From: Paenarthrobacter aurescens TC1
GTDB lineage: Bacteria > Actinomycetota > Actinomycetes > Actinomycetales > Micrococcaceae
Length of the DNA stretch: 64,000 nucleotides
Assembly: GCA_000014925.1 (NCBI GenBank)
Contig: CP000476.1
Coordinates: forward strand, 186,001 to 250,000
Reading direction: 5' to 3'
Below are positions 63,416 through 64,000 of this stretch, one piece after another. Numbering within the stretch: the first letter of the stretch is position 1; every line of letters starts with the position of its first letter. The position numbers and the translations under genes were made by a program. The notes beneath the pieces were generated by a model that saw nothing but the letters and a program-made list of their open reading frames with translations, searched no databases and had not been told where the DNA came from.

Positions 63416-64000
63416 CAGGTGTGGGCGCCTGGATCCGATACGGCGATCCAATCACCCCGGAGCAGATTTCCTTCGCTGCCGAGCACTACCGCGCTGCCAT
63501 CCTGCAGCCATGGGAACTGGACGCGGCAACCGAGCTCAAGCGGCTCCGCCCGGACATGACCGTCCTTTGCTACAAATGCCTGTCCTCCACCCGGGACTAC
63601 GAACCCGGGCCGGTCTACAGCTCAGGTGTGGCGCATTCCGAAGCCGAAGACGAGGGAGGGTCCTGGTTCGCGACCCGGCTGGACGGTTCACGCATCCAGT
63701 GGAACGGATATGGCGGGCATTGGCAGATGAACGTGCGGGATCCGGGGTACCGGGCCCGCTGGGTCCAGAACGTCACCGAGGAACTGGACGGTTCCCCTTT
63801 CGACGGGGTGATGGCTGACAACGACGTGTTCGACGACTATTACCAGCTGAACCTCCCGATTCAGGGCGCAGCTTCGATGGCTGATCTTCGCGACGGGCTC
63901 GATCTTCTCGTTCACGCAGCCGGTACGGCCTTGAACGGCGTCGGCAAACTCCTCGTACCCAACATTGCCGAATCACGGCGGCTCCCGGGGCGGTGGGCCT
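63412..64000 (+). CDS. Glycoside hydrolase-like protein, N-terminal part (cut by window edge)
   Basis: A GTG in the GTGA overlap with pelF opens a frame that runs off the end; 196 residues are visible. AAILQPWELDAATELKRLRPDMTVLCYK near residue 28, GGHWQMNVRDPGYRARWVQNVTEELDGSPFDGVMADND near 100-140 match the family of hypothetical TIM-barrel hydrolases (GHL-type, like the hydrolase domain of PelA). The aspartates in MADND are likely catalytic. It probably trims or processes the Pel-like polymer. No signal peptide appears at this start. Confidence 0.78.
   Translation, partial: MTGVGAWIRYGDPITPEQISFAAEHYRAAILQPWELDAATELKRLRPDMTVLCYKCLSSTRDYEPGPVYSSGVAHSEAEDEGGSWFATRLDGSRIQWNGYGGHWQMNVRDPGYRARWVQNVTEELDGSPFDGVMADNDVFDDYYQLNLPIQGAASMADLRDGLDLLVHAAGTALNGVGKLLVPNIAESRRLPGRWA

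Overview
The window looks like an accessory, catabolism-rich stretch of a high-GC Gram-positive chromosome or large plasmid, most likely from Arthrobacter or a close Micrococcaceae relative (Paenarthrobacter, Pseudarthrobacter). This rests on the GC-rich third codon positions, frequent GTG/TTG starts, and actinobacterial protein types: OpcA, a Cds1-type cysteine desulfhydrase close to the mycobacterial enzyme as I recall it, an HtaA-domain protein, DUF5134, copper amine oxidase and a 371-residue alanine dehydrogenase. No rRNA, tRNA or CRISPR array was seen.

Layout. 0-2.5 kb is debris: a cut-off ketopantoate-reductase-like gene, a zwf tail, a frameshifted opcA and a broken small gene. 2.8-13.1 kb is a compact catabolic cluster: GntR regulator, creatinase-like M24 hydrolase, creatininase-like amidohydrolase, MHS-type MFS transporter, cysteine desulfhydrase, RidA, sulfide:quinone oxidoreductase, persulfide dioxygenase-rhodanese fusion and a TauE/SafE exporter. 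It reads as a route from a cyclic or guanidino-type sulfur compound to cysteine, then to pyruvate, ammonia and oxidised sulfur. Similar promoter/resolvase-site-like sequences flank it at 2.65 and 13.2 kb. 13.8-14.9 kb is a graveyard of IS110, glycogen debranching enzyme and ABC transporter fragments.

15.0-25.1 kb (minus strand) holds acetyl-CoA synthetase, a DUF5134 membrane protein, an ethanolamine-type permease, a copper amine oxidase, an IS3 element, DUF779 and an acetaldehyde-type dehydrogenase: together a plausible short-chain primary amine to acetyl-CoA module. 25.4-30.2 kb carries an APC permease with an IclR regulator, and a GlxA regulator divergent from an isochorismatase-like hydrolase, next to a decayed isochorismatase copy. 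31.1-34.2 kb holds an Lrp regulator and alanine dehydrogenase, two small orphan genes and an HtaA-domain protein.

34.4-54.0 kb is the largest module: two glutamine-amidotransferase hydrolases, a GAF-PucR regulator, ferredoxin reductase, ferredoxin, cytochrome P450, SDR, a glutamine-synthetase-like ligase, a CysJ/CPR-like diflavin reductase, aldehyde dehydrogenases, an APC permease, a class III aminotransferase, a zinc alcohol dehydrogenase and an M20 amidohydrolase. The logic is gamma-glutamylation of an amine, P450 oxidation, dehydrogenation and de-glutamylation. Two near-identical palindromes mark two of its promoter regions.

54.1-57.2 kb holds a broken and an intact serine resolvase in direct repeat around an HxlR/NmrA pair and a sulfatase tail. 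57.4-64 kb has an orphan OmpR-type response regulator, GalU and a Pel-like exopolysaccharide locus (PelG-like, PelF-like, and a glycoside hydrolase running off the end).
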